Positions 56,135 through 64,000 of a stretch of DNA of 64,000 bases are shown here, in pieces. The first letter of the stretch is position 1. The number at the start of each line of letters is the position of its first letter. Both the position numbers and the translations under genes were made by a program. The stretch is from the NCBI RefSeq assembly GCF_003048615.2, contig NZ_CP049263.1, forward strand, positions 1,736,001 to 1,800,000, in the 5' to 3' direction. The stretch comes from Campylobacter concisus (GTDB lineage: Bacteria; Campylobacterota; Campylobacteria; Campylobacterales; Campylobacteraceae). Under the pieces are notes generated by a model. It saw nothing but the letters and a program-made list of their open reading frames with translations, was not told the origin of the DNA and did no database searches.

Positions 56135-57852
56135 TGGATTATAATGAAAATAATTTAGCTTATTTTCAAAAAGAGATGGCGTATCTTGATGAAACAAGAG
56201 CACTTTTTATAAAGAATTTCCCAAAGGTTGCACCATTTTTAGATACTAAGAGCAAAGATCCTGATGTTGAGAGTATCATAGAAAATATGGCTATTTTGAC
56301 ATCAAGGATTAGACAAGAGCTAGATGAAAATATCCCATTAATAGCCGAGTCTTTGATAAATATCTTAATGCCAAGCTACACAAATCCTTTTCCCTCGGTT
56401 TGCATGCAAGAATTTGCTCTAAGAGATGACTTTTCAGAAAAAAAAGAATTTATACCAAAAGGCAGCATCATAGAGTCAAAGCCAATAAACGGTGTAGCTT
56501 GTAAATTCCAGACGATATATGATGTAAATTTGCTTCCATTAAAGATATCAAAAGCTTTCATGTTAAACAACAAAAGTGACTATCTTTTAAATTTAAACAT
56601 ATCTATCACCAAAGATGAACTTAGCGCCAAAGAGCTTGATATAGACTTTTTAAATTTATATCTTGGCGATAACATATACTTCTCTTCAACTCTTTTGATG
56701 TGGCTAAAAAACTACTTGAAATTTATAGTAATAAGCTTTGAAGATAGCGATGAGGAGATAAAACTTGGAGCTGATAAGCTTAGCTTAGACGAATTTGATG
56801 AAGCTTTGATAAATAGCGATGAGTTTGGTTTTGAGGCATTTGAGCTTATAAAAGAGCTTTCGTATTTTTCATCTAAACTAAATTTCATCCGTATAAACGG
56901 ACTTGGTTTTTTAAAAAGATTTGACGCAAAAAGCTTTAACATCAAATTTGTCTTTTCAAAAGATATGCCAAATGGTTATGTGCCAAGGCTAGAGTACTTC
57001 TCTCTCTTTGCCACACCAGCGATAAATTTGTTTGCCAAAGGCGCTGAGCCTATACAAAATAACAACAAACGAAGCGAGTATAGAATTTTCATAGACCGCT
57101 CAAACATAAACGCTTACGAGATAGTCTCTATCACAAAGGTCGTCGCTCACAGCAGCAATAATGAAAAAAGGATACTTAAAAACTACAAAAGCTTTGAGAG
57201 GTTTGAGTTTCTAAATAGCCAAAGATCAAAGGATTATTACTTTGTAAGTAACAAAATAGATATGAAGCTAAACTCTTACAAAGAAATTTCATTTTTTAAA
57301 AATGACGCTAAAGAGCAGACCGTGAGCATCGAGACGCTTTGTTGCAACGGCGACCTGCCAACTAGTCTAAAACTTGGCGAGATAAACAAAATCCAAAATC
57401 ACCAAGGCGTAGTGACCAAAAATTTAACTATCCCAACTAGCGTAAAACGTGTAAATGTAGATGGAAATTTACTCTGGAGGCTAGTTAGTATCTTGTCATT
57501 TAGCTATCAAAGCATACTAAACAAGGGCTCTTTTTTGGCACTGCTTAATGCCTTTATGCTACCTGATGATGAGTTTTTGAAGAAATTTTCTAGCTCGCTT
57601 CATGAGATAAAAACAAAACAGATCCACAGGGTCGATGGCGGCTTTGCAAAAAGAGGAGTGCTATGTATATTTTATATAGATGAGAGCGAATTTGAAAGTC
57701 TTGGAAATGTCTATGTTTTAGGTATAAATTTGGCTAAGTTTTTATCAAAATTTGCTTCTATTAACTCATTTTGCGAGCTTAAGATAAAGTGCGTAAAGAG
57801 TAAAATTTTATTTGATTATGGGTTTTTAAGCGGCACGAAAGAGCTAGTATGA
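56134..57852 (+). CDS. tssF: T6SS baseplate protein TssF
   Basis: This 572-residue protein of TssF length opens with 'YFQKEMAYLDETRALFIKNFPKVAPFL' and 'SKDPDVESIIENMAILTSRIRQELDENIPLIAESLINILMPSYTNPFPSVCM' type text, the strongest family signature. It forms the baseplate wedge with TssG and TssE. The stop overlaps the tssG start by 4 bases. Confidence 0.95.
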   Translation: MDYNENNLAYFQKEMAYLDETRALFIKNFPKVAPFLDTKSKDPDVESIIENMAILTSRIRQELDENIPLIAESLINILMPSYTNPFPSVCMQEFALRDDFSEKKEFIPKGSIIESKPINGVACKFQTIYDVNLLPLKISKAFMLNNKSDYLLNLNISITKDELSAKELDIDFLNLYLGDNIYFSSTLLMWLKNYLKFIVISFEDSDEEIKLGADKLSLDEFDEALINSDEFGFEAFELIKELSYFSSKLNFIRINGLGFLKRFDAKSFNIKFVFSKDMPNGYVPRLEYFSLFATPAINLFAKGAEPIQNNNKRSEYRIFIDRSNINAYEIVSITKVVAHSSNNEKRILKNYKSFERFEFLNSQRSKDYYFVSNKIDMKLNSYKEISFFKNDAKEQTVSIETLCCNGDLPTSLKLGEINKIQNHQGVVTKNLTIPTSVKRVNVDGNLLWRLVSILSFSYQSILNKGSFLALLNAFMLPDDEFLKKFSSSLHEIKTKQIHRVDGGFAKRGVLCIFYIDESEFESLGNVYVLGINLAKFLSKFASINSFCELKIKCVKSKILFDYGFLSGTKELV

Positions 57853-58745
57853 GCGAAGAGATAAGCCAAGCTTCTTTTTTTAAGCTTATAAAAAACATCC
57901 TAAAAGATAGGGATAGGAGCGAGATATTTTTAAAAAACAGCTCGAGTTTTGCCTACCCGATCAAAGAGCTCGAGAGCTTAGATGAGCAGGAGCTTACAAA
58001 GATAATTGTAAATTTTATGGGTCTTTTAGGAAGCGGCTCGCACCTAACAAGCTACATTTTAGAGAAAATTTCAAAGACTAATGACAATAGCTATGAACTA
58101 TTTTTTGATTTTTTTGACAACTACTTGCTTTGGCTATTTTTTGACAGCATTAGTCTGAAAAATTACGCAAGATCTTTTGAAGATGAGCTTGATGATAAAA
58201 TTTCAAAGATCTTGCTTGATATGCTTAATATAAAAGAAAAGCAGCTGGCAAAGAAATTTCTGCCATTTTCGCCACTCGCAGTTAGCCAAAGAAGGCCAAA
58301 AAAAGAGGTTGAATTTGCGCTTCAGAGCCACTTTGGACTAAAAGATAAGCTTTTTATACTTGAAAATTTACCAAACCAAATTTTCATAGCACCATCAAAT
58401 TTAAACTCTTTAGGCCATAAAAATAGGACACTTGGTAAAAATTTCATCCTTGGCAAAAAGCTTTTTGAAAAACAAACCAAGATCGCAGTATTTATAAACG
58501 GCATAGAGTACGAAGAGGCTGTGAATTTCTTCCCAAAAAAAGATAAATTTAAAGAGCTTCAAGAGACTCTTTCTTATTTTACTAATGATGAATTTGTTTC
58601 TGATTTATATTTGAAGATAAATTACTCTCACAAAATGCAGTTTAAGCTCGGGTCAAAATATACAAGTAGTCAAATTGGCTTTGGTTCAAGGCTTAAAAAT
58701 GATAAAAAAATGTCAAATTTTATAAAATTTAGACTTTGTTCATAA
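57849..58745 (+). CDS. tssG: T6SS baseplate protein TssG
   Basis: This 298-residue protein fits TssG by length and position. It shows 'VNFMGLLGSGSHLTSYILEKI', like the family's 'F.GL.G..G.LP..Y.E', 'FFDFFDNYLLWLFFDSI', and a Ser/Leu-rich C-terminus. It completes the TssE-F-G wedge. It is the last gene before a 77-base gap with a promoter-like TATAAT. Confidence 0.88.
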   Translation: MSEEISQASFFKLIKNILKDRDRSEIFLKNSSSFAYPIKELESLDEQELTKIIVNFMGLLGSGSHLTSYILEKISKTNDNSYELFFDFFDNYLLWLFFDSISLKNYARSFEDELDDKISKILLDMLNIKEKQLAKKFLPFSPLAVSQRRPKKEVEFALQSHFGLKDKLFILENLPNQIFIAPSNLNSLGHKNRTLGKNFILGKKLFEKQTKIAVFINGIEYEEAVNFFPKKDKFKELQETLSYFTNDEFVSDLYLKINYSHKMQFKLGSKYTSSQIGFGSRLKNDKKMSNFIKFRLCS

Positions 58746-58774
58746 AATTTAACTCCAAAATCAAAAAAATCTGA

Positions 58775-58780
58775 TATAAT
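58775..58780 (+). promoter_or_regulatory. -10 box of tssM
   Basis: TATAAT lies 43-48 bases before the tssM ATG in the gap between tssG and tssM. Confidence 0.55.
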
Positions 58781-58822
58781 TACATAAAAGAAATATATTT
58801 ATTTGTAAAAGGATTTGCAGCT

Positions 58823-61800
58823 ATGGCATTTATCGACTACTTACGCAGATTTTTCACATTTTTTAGGTTTAAACACAGTGTTGTTTTAGTAACTTCTATC
58901 GCACTTAGTGTTTTGTTTTGGCTCTATGCCCCGCTTGTAGCATTTAACGATATATACAGCTTTGCTAGTGTTAGCTCACGAGTTAGCGTGCTAGTTGCTT
59001 TTTGGGCAGTTATATTGTTTTTTGTTTTGCTCAGACCGCTGATGAACTATTTTGCATCGCGCAAAGATGAGAAAAACGACAAACTAAAAGAGATAAAAAA
59101 AGAGTCAATGGATAGCTTTGGCAAGGCAAAGAGAAATTTCTTACTTTCGCTAAAAGACGCCAAAACGACTTGGAAAAAAGATATAAATTTCAAAAAATTG
59201 CCATTAATAATGATAATAGGCAACGAGGGCGCTGGCAAAAGTGCTTTTATAAACTATTCAAATATCGAATTTCCTCTATCTGATAGCCTGGATACTTATA
59301 AAAAGATACACCAAAGTACGACAAATTTTAACCTTTATGTATCAAAATTTGGAGCACTATTAGATACTGAGGGCATTCACTTTGCGCAAGAGAGCCTCTA
59401 TCAGCCAACTGCAACAGAGGAGCTTCCTGAAGATGATGTAGAGAAAAACAGAGACTATCTACTTAAAAAAGGCGTTTGGAACGAGTTTTTACACTTTTTA
59501 AAGAGAAATGACTTTAACTCAAGACTAAGTGGCGCCGTACTTATCATAGATACTAAAAAATTCTTAGAAGGCACTCAAGAGTATTTTGATGAGCTTATAA
59601 GATATATGGTAAAGAGGATAAATGACTGCGAGAAGCACCTTGGCATTAAATTTCCTATCTACGTGGTCTTTAGCAAGCTTGACCTTATAGATGGTATGGG
59701 TGATTATTTTAAATTATTTAATGAGGACGTGGCAAATAAAGCTCTTGGTATAAATTTAGACTCAAATTTCACTGCTCAAACACTTGAGACAGAGCTTAAG
59801 GGCTTAAGCGACTCACTATTTAAACACCTAATGAGCAAAAACTCGATCTCGCACATGCTAGAAGATAAAAAACGCTCATATTTGTTCTTAAAACAGCTTG
59901 AAAATTTCTTCGTGCTTGTAAAAGACTTTGTTACAAAGCTAAGCTCTCAAAATGATCTTAAAAACACATCTGTTATAAATGGAGTTTATTTTGTAAGTGC
60001 ATATCAAGAAAACATCCCTATAAATTACCTTACAAATACAATTTGTGATAAATATAGCATCAAAAAACCACTTCTTAGAGCGGTAAATAATTACAGCAAA
60101 CAAAGCTATTTTGTAAAATCATTTTTAAAAGAGATCGCTTTTAAAGCAAATGTAACGAAATTTGGCGCTCAAAATAGATTTATTAAATTTGTAAATTTCG
60201 CTCTAGTGGCTGCACTTTGTGTTGGGGTTTATTTTGGCTCTAGTTATATTTTAAATATCAAAAATACAAAAGAGCAAATTGCGGCTAACAATGTAGATAA
60301 AATTTCTAACTATCTTGATAGTAAAAAGTATAAAGATCTTACCGCTACACAAAAGATCGAGCTTTTAAATCTGCTAAAACAAAGTCTAAACGACTATCCA
60401 AGGATCTTTAGCGGTGATACTAAATTTGAGTACATCACTCTTGATACCTCTTATAAAGGTTTTGCGCCTGTTAAAGCGCTTTATTACGATCTTAGCGCTG
60501 ATTTTTTCAAAAATACAGTTTTAACTGAGATGGAAAATATCCTAAAAACAGAGAGTGACCCAGATAAGCTTATAAAAGCCTTTTATATGTATGATTCACT
60601 TTTTGATAAAAACTATACAAACGTAGATCTATTTAAAATTTGGATAGCTGCAAACTGGGATAAATTTGAAAAATATGGTGTTGCTAAAAATGAGTTTTTA
60701 GCGCACATCGAAGCCATTTTAAATGCTAAAAATTTAAGCATTTCAGCAGATCAGAGCGCCCAAAGTGCTGCAAATACTAAACTAACACCTGTTCAAAGAG
60801 CAAAAAGGCTCTACTCGATACTTGAGTTTATCTCATTTAAAGATGAAAAATCATTCTATGACATCAAAAAAGAGGTTGAAAATTTAAACCAAGTAGTTCA
60901 AGAAAAAGAGGCGTTTAATCCATTTAATAAAATTTATACAAAAGAAAATTTAAGAGACTTCTTGGCAAAACTTAGCTCAAACATCGATGAGACTGCAGGC
61001 ATCGAGTCATGGCTGATGGATACCAACTCATCTTTAAAAGATATCAGCTCAAATGAGAAAAAAGAGCTAAGCATCGCAGTTGTAGAGCTTTACTTGCAAA
61101 ACTATGCTGATAAATGGAACCAAATTTTAAGAGCAATCGAGCCAAATGAATTTGCTACTAAAAAAGAGGTCATAGATGAGCTTGAAATTTTGTCAAAAAG
61201 AGAAAACCCACTAAATTCTCTTATAAAACTAACCAATCAAAATACAAATTTAAATGATGAAAATTTACTAAAATACATCTACTCTCTAGGGTTTGCTTCA
61301 AGCGAGATAAAACGTGTATTTACAGACTTTAGCACTAAATTTACAAACTATCATGCGCTAAATTCTGACGGATCGCTAGATCTTATCAGCAATGACGTCA
61401 CAAATGTCTATAAAAAAGTTAGTGACTATAACTTTGAGATGCTTCAAAGCAGTGACGATAAGATCGTTTATGCGATAAATGGCATAAAAAATGAAAACGA
61501 TCCGTTTATCGTGCTAAACAATGACGCTAAAAAGCTTCCAGATGAGCTAAATGAGTACTATCAAAAGCTATCAAAACTTGCTTGGAAACAGGTAGAAAAC
61601 GGAGCTTCATCGCTTTTAGCAACAGCTTATAAAGATGATGTTCTTGATGACTTTGAAAGCCTTATAAAACCTTATTATCCATTTAATGAAAGCTCAGCAA
61701 AAGCCGTTAGTATCGAAGAATTTAAGAGATTTTTTGGCAAAGACGGAACTTGGAATAGCTTTTATGATAAATATCTAAAACAAATTTTAAGCAAAACTGG

Positions 61801-62311
61801 CAGTGGCTACAAAGTAAGACCAAAATATGCAAAAGAGCTAAGATTTAATAAAAGTTTCCTTGAAAATATCGCTTATATCGATAGAATTTCAAATTTGATG
61901 CTTGATTCAAATGACGAGCTAAAACTAAACTATAACTTAAAAGCGGTTGATCTATCGGCAAATTTCAGCCATATAAATATAGGCTACGGAAATAACTCTT
62001 TGGCGTATGATCATACGATCCCATCAAATTTACTTGTTTCAAGTAAAAGCTTTGATATCTCAACACAGTTTAAATTTAATGCAGTTTCAAATGCAGGCAG
62101 TGATAAAAAAGAGATCAGCTTTGATGGTGAGTGGGGCTGGTACAAGCTCTTAAAGGCTTCGAATTTCAGTAGCATTGGCGTTAGCACGCTTAACTTTGAT
62201 GGTAAAAAAGAGTCATATTTTGGCTTTGAAGTTACTCCAAATGGCGGAGAGCTTTTAGAGCTTATGAATATCATACCAACTATTGATTTACCAAGAAAGA
62301 TGCTTTATTAA
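58823..62311 (+). CDS. tssM: T6SS inner-membrane protein TssM (IcmF family)
   Basis: This 1162-residue protein has two N-terminal transmembrane helices (about 18-38 and 54-71) and a cytoplasmic NTPase-like domain with an intact Walker A, GNEGAGKS (Gly133-Ser140), plus 'LLDTEG' and 'VVFSKLDLIDG'. A third helix (about 452-470) leads to a long periplasmic region that ends in beta-rich sequence contacting TssJ. Length and topology are standard for TssM. It forms the envelope-spanning channel with TssL and TssJ. AAAAGGA precedes the start. Confidence 0.95.
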   Translation: MAFIDYLRRFFTFFRFKHSVVLVTSIALSVLFWLYAPLVAFNDIYSFASVSSRVSVLVAFWAVILFFVLLRPLMNYFASRKDEKNDKLKEIKKESMDSFGKAKRNFLLSLKDAKTTWKKDINFKKLPLIMIIGNEGAGKSAFINYSNIEFPLSDSLDTYKKIHQSTTNFNLYVSKFGALLDTEGIHFAQESLYQPTATEELPEDDVEKNRDYLLKKGVWNEFLHFLKRNDFNSRLSGAVLIIDTKKFLEGTQEYFDELIRYMVKRINDCEKHLGIKFPIYVVFSKLDLIDGMGDYFKLFNEDVANKALGINLDSNFTAQTLETELKGLSDSLFKHLMSKNSISHMLEDKKRSYLFLKQLENFFVLVKDFVTKLSSQNDLKNTSVINGVYFVSAYQENIPINYLTNTICDKYSIKKPLLRAVNNYSKQSYFVKSFLKEIAFKANVTKFGAQNRFIKFVNFALVAALCVGVYFGSSYILNIKNTKEQIAANNVDKISNYLDSKKYKDLTATQKIELLNLLKQSLNDYPRIFSGDTKFEYITLDTSYKGFAPVKALYYDLSADFFKNTVLTEMENILKTESDPDKLIKAFYMYDSLFDKNYTNVDLFKIWIAANWDKFEKYGVAKNEFLAHIEAILNAKNLSISADQSAQSAANTKLTPVQRAKRLYSILEFISFKDEKSFYDIKKEVENLNQVVQEKEAFNPFNKIYTKENLRDFLAKLSSNIDETAGIESWLMDTNSSLKDISSNEKKELSIAVVELYLQNYADKWNQILRAIEPNEFATKKEVIDELEILSKRENPLNSLIKLTNQNTNLNDENLLKYIYSLGFASSEIKRVFTDFSTKFTNYHALNSDGSLDLISNDVTNVYKKVSDYNFEMLQSSDDKIVYAINGIKNENDPFIVLNNDAKKLPDELNEYYQKLSKLAWKQVENGASSLLATAYKDDVLDDFESLIKPYYPFNESSAKAVSIEEFKRFFGKDGTWNSFYDKYLKQILSKTGSGYKVRPKYAKELRFNKSFLENIAYIDRISNLMLDSNDELKLNYNLKAVDLSANFSHINIGYGNNSLAYDHTIPSNLLVSSKSFDISTQFKFNAVSNAGSDKKEISFDGEWGWYKLLKASNFSSIGVSTLNFDGKKESYFGFEVTPNGGELLELMNIIPTIDLPRKMLY

Positions 62312-62320
62312 GGAAAAAAT

Positions 62321-63238
62321 ATGCAAGAAATAGCAGCGGTTATACAAAATTTCGATAAAGCTTCGAGCTTTTTGGCACAGTATGTCATTTTTGATGAAAA
62401 CGGTGGAGACATAGGCTCGCTAGATACGGTTAAATTTCCGTGTAGCGATACAAGTGGCTCTATAGCTTCAAAGCACGCTCATATAGGCTTTGAAGAGGGT
62501 GTTTTTACCATTTGTGGATACGAAGGATGCGAGATATTTTATAGTGATTCTTATTCGAAGTTACCTGATGATTATGAAAGTGTGATAAATCCAGGAGATA
62601 TTTTTAGGATAGGAGAGCTTAAATTTATATTTATAGATCCTTCTAGGATAGACGAATATGTCGGCAAAGCTCACAAGATCATAGAAAATACCAAAAATTT
62701 TGATGAGCTTGATAATAAAGAATTTGAGCCAGTTGGGAAAATCTCAAATGTTGATTTTAAAGAAGAGCCAAAGATAAATTCTCTCATAGATGAAGAAAAA
62801 GATATCACTTTAAATGAAAATGTTAATGATGTGCCTTTAAATTTAAATGAGAGCGCTCAAAATTTCGATGGAGAAGATATAAATAGTCAAAGGATGCTAA
62901 CAGCAAAGAGCATGGATGAGCTTTTGATGAATTTGGTTGAGAGCATAAAAGTGCAGCCAAACATGAGCCCTATAAGCGAGCAGAGCAGGACATTAAATAC
63001 AAAAGATATGGAAACTATTATAAAAACGCTGCCTCTAAGCGACAACACGACACTTGTTAATGCTGTTTTGCTTAAGCTTATTTGCAAGGAGCTATATAGC
63101 CAAATGTACGATATAGTCGAGAATAATTCGTTTTTCAAATATCTCTCTGGTGCTGTAACAAAAAGCACCAGAGAAGATAAAGAGGCGTTTAATTATTTAT
63201 TACATAAAGCACTTGAAAGCTATATGTTAAAAAAGTAA
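62321..63238 (+). CDS. tagH: FHA-domain protein of the T6SS (TagH/Fha-like)
   Basis: This 305-residue protein has an N-terminal FHA domain (about 20-110): 'DTSGSIASKHAHIGFEEGVFTI' holds the S..HA.I phosphothreonine-binding core, and 'INPGDIFRIGELKFIF' is the closing strand. A central acidic, Asn-rich linker and a helical C-terminal domain (about 200-305) follow. FHA proteins in T6SS clusters link assembly to Thr phosphorylation; no T6SS kinase or phosphatase is in the window. It begins 9 bases after tssM. The symbol follows usual Campylobacter naming. Confidence 0.85.
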   Translation: MQEIAAVIQNFDKASSFLAQYVIFDENGGDIGSLDTVKFPCSDTSGSIASKHAHIGFEEGVFTICGYEGCEIFYSDSYSKLPDDYESVINPGDIFRIGELKFIFIDPSRIDEYVGKAHKIIENTKNFDELDNKEFEPVGKISNVDFKEEPKINSLIDEEKDITLNENVNDVPLNLNESAQNFDGEDINSQRMLTAKSMDELLMNLVESIKVQPNMSPISEQSRTLNTKDMETIIKTLPLSDNTTLVNAVLLKLICKELYSQMYDIVENNSFFKYLSGAVTKSTREDKEAFNYLLHKALESYMLKK

Positions 63239-63302
63239 TGTTTTTAATAAAATAGAAAGTTAATAAAAGTTAAAATAACCAAATTTTTTAATAGGAGTAA
63301 AT

Positions 63303-63824
63303 ATGTCACAACCAGTGTATATTAAAGTGAAAGGTTCTACTCAAGGACTTATTTCAAGTGGTGCTTCAACAGAAGCTAGCATAGGCAATCGCTATCAGTC
63401 AGGTCACGAAGATGAGATCATGGCACAAGAGGTTTCACACATCGTAACTGTTCCAGTAGATCCACAAAGTGGCCAACCATCAGGACAAAGAGTACATAAG
63501 CCATTTAGCTTTACAACATCTTTAAATAAAGCTGTTCCACTTCTTTACAACGCATTAACTCAAGGCGAGAGACTTCCAGAGGTTGAGGTCCACTGGTACA
63601 GAACATCAACTAGCGGTGGCGCTGAGCACTTCTTCACTACAAAACTAGAAGATGCAACTATAACAGATATCACTCTAGTAAGTCCAAATGCTCAAGACAA
63701 GCTAAACAGCGACAAAACAGAGCTTTTCAAAGTTTCAATGAACTATAGAAAGATAGTTTGGGAACACGTAGCTGCAGGCACAAGCGGAAGCGACGACTGG
63801 AGAGAAGCTACTAAAAAAGCTTAA
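63303..63824 (+). CDS. hcp: T6SS tube protein Hcp (TssD)
   Basis: This 173-residue Hcp begins 'SQPVYIKVKGSTQGLISSGAS', with the later 'GQPSGQRVHKPFSFTTSLNKAVPLLYNALTQGE' and 'VHWYRTSTSGGAEHFFTTKLEDATI' of the family. It forms hexameric rings stacked as the inner tube and can carry effectors in its lumen. Its own AATAGGAG site, a possible -10 (TAAAAT, 63271-63276) and a strong hairpin behind it suggest separate, high expression. Codons are more favourable than in the effector block. Confidence 0.97.
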   Translation: MSQPVYIKVKGSTQGLISSGASTEASIGNRYQSGHEDEIMAQEVSHIVTVPVDPQSGQPSGQRVHKPFSFTTSLNKAVPLLYNALTQGERLPEVEVHWYRTSTSGGAEHFFTTKLEDATITDITLVSPNAQDKLNSDKTELFKVSMNYRKIVWEHVAAGTSGSDDWREATKKA

Positions 63825-63827
63825 AAC

Positions 63828-63853
63828 CAACCTAGGGGTTACCCCTAGGGTTG
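63828..63853 (+). terminator. Strong hairpin after hcp
   Basis: CAACCTAGGGG / CCCCTAGGGTTG pair with one bulged G around a TTA loop, beginning 4 bases after the hcp stop. It is GC-rich in an AT-rich region, so it stands out. The T-tract is short (TTGAT), so it may also protect the mRNA 3' end. Confidence 0.75.
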
Positions 63854-63863
63854 ATAAAATCAT

Positions 63864-63877
63864 CTTCTAGCTAGAAG
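63864..63877. repeat. 14-bp perfect palindrome
   Basis: CTTCTAGCTAGAAG lies 10 bases beyond the hcp hairpin. It may be an operator for the following gene or an accessory terminator; nothing decides between them. Confidence 0.35.
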
Positions 63878-63937
63878 GACACAGATGAGCCCTTTTTATC
63901 TTTATCTTTTAAATTAACATGATATGTGAAATGCGAT

Positions 63938-64000
63938 ATGAAACACCTAGTTATAGTCATATTTCTCATAACATCTTTATATTCACATGAAGCAAATTGT
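63938..64000 (+). CDS. Start of a small exported protein (cut by window end)
   Basis: From ATG 63938 a frame reads MKHLVIVIFLITSLYSHEAN and is open to the edge (21 codons). It looks like a signal peptide with a cleavage site near SLYS-HEA. An in-frame GTG at 63926 is an alternative start. No strong RBS is visible. Lying right after hcp it could be a T6SS-related secreted or immunity protein, but only the signal is seen. Confidence 0.4.
   Translation, partial: MKHLVIVIFLITSLYSHEANC

Noticed and set aside
63885-63914. A nine-codon frame with AAGGA upstream, as a leader peptide
   Set aside because: It is too short to judge, has no regulatory residues of note and no attenuator structure follows in the window.

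Overview
The window looks like the chromosome of a Campylobacter close to C. concisus. The DNA is AT-rich, intergenic stretches carry TATAAT -10 boxes, genes are packed with ATGA overlaps, and the order nikZ-nikY, ilvE-band7, trxA/trxB, hom-aminotransferase-rlmB-rsmI-rpmE-rsmE-queD-queE-moaA and nifS-nifU is typical of the genus. The species name is inference from recall; no search was run.

Layout. 1-2424 (minus): nickel uptake genes nikZ and nikY (partial), behind a NikR-like dyad. 2597-13474 (mostly plus): an AsmA/DUF748 giant, tautomerase, Bcp peroxiredoxin, a phosphoethanolamine transferase, DsbA, IlvE, a band-7 protein, HisIE and two DUF2393-like membrane proteins. 13834-30987 (minus): housekeeping genes (purF, dapB, trxB/trxA, hom, rRNA methyltransferases, rpmE, queD/queE, moaA, a prenyltransferase) with several conserved proteins of unknown function. 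31090-33182 (plus): an FAD oxidoreductase and miaA. 33254-35453 (minus): nifS-nifU iron-sulfur assembly, with a perfect dyad over its promoter.

35771-63824 (all plus) is a type VI secretion (T6SS) island. It opens with four tandem paralogous lipoproteins. The first three are each followed by a 5' stub of a lipase gene; the fourth is followed by the intact 1178-residue lipase, which has a GHSLGG elbow and a CPHGG PAAR-like C-terminal region. This reads as an effector-immunity array in which orphan immunity genes and decapitated effector remnants have accumulated. Next come a 1265-residue protein of unknown function and a 457-residue membrane-anchored protein. The last 251 codons of the former plus the whole of the latter are then tandemly duplicated (2195 bp period), and the second copy of the 457-residue protein has a different central segment.

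The structural T6SS genes follow: tssJ-K-L-A, then tssB-C-E-F-G, then tssM and an FHA gene (tagH), then hcp with a strong hairpin behind it. No tssH/clpV and no vgrG lie in the window. The last 63 bases begin a small secreted protein.

The effector block is the likeliest place for undescribed biology: a probable lipase toxin with a lipoprotein immunity array, and a second, duplicated and diversified module whose function cannot be read from sequence.
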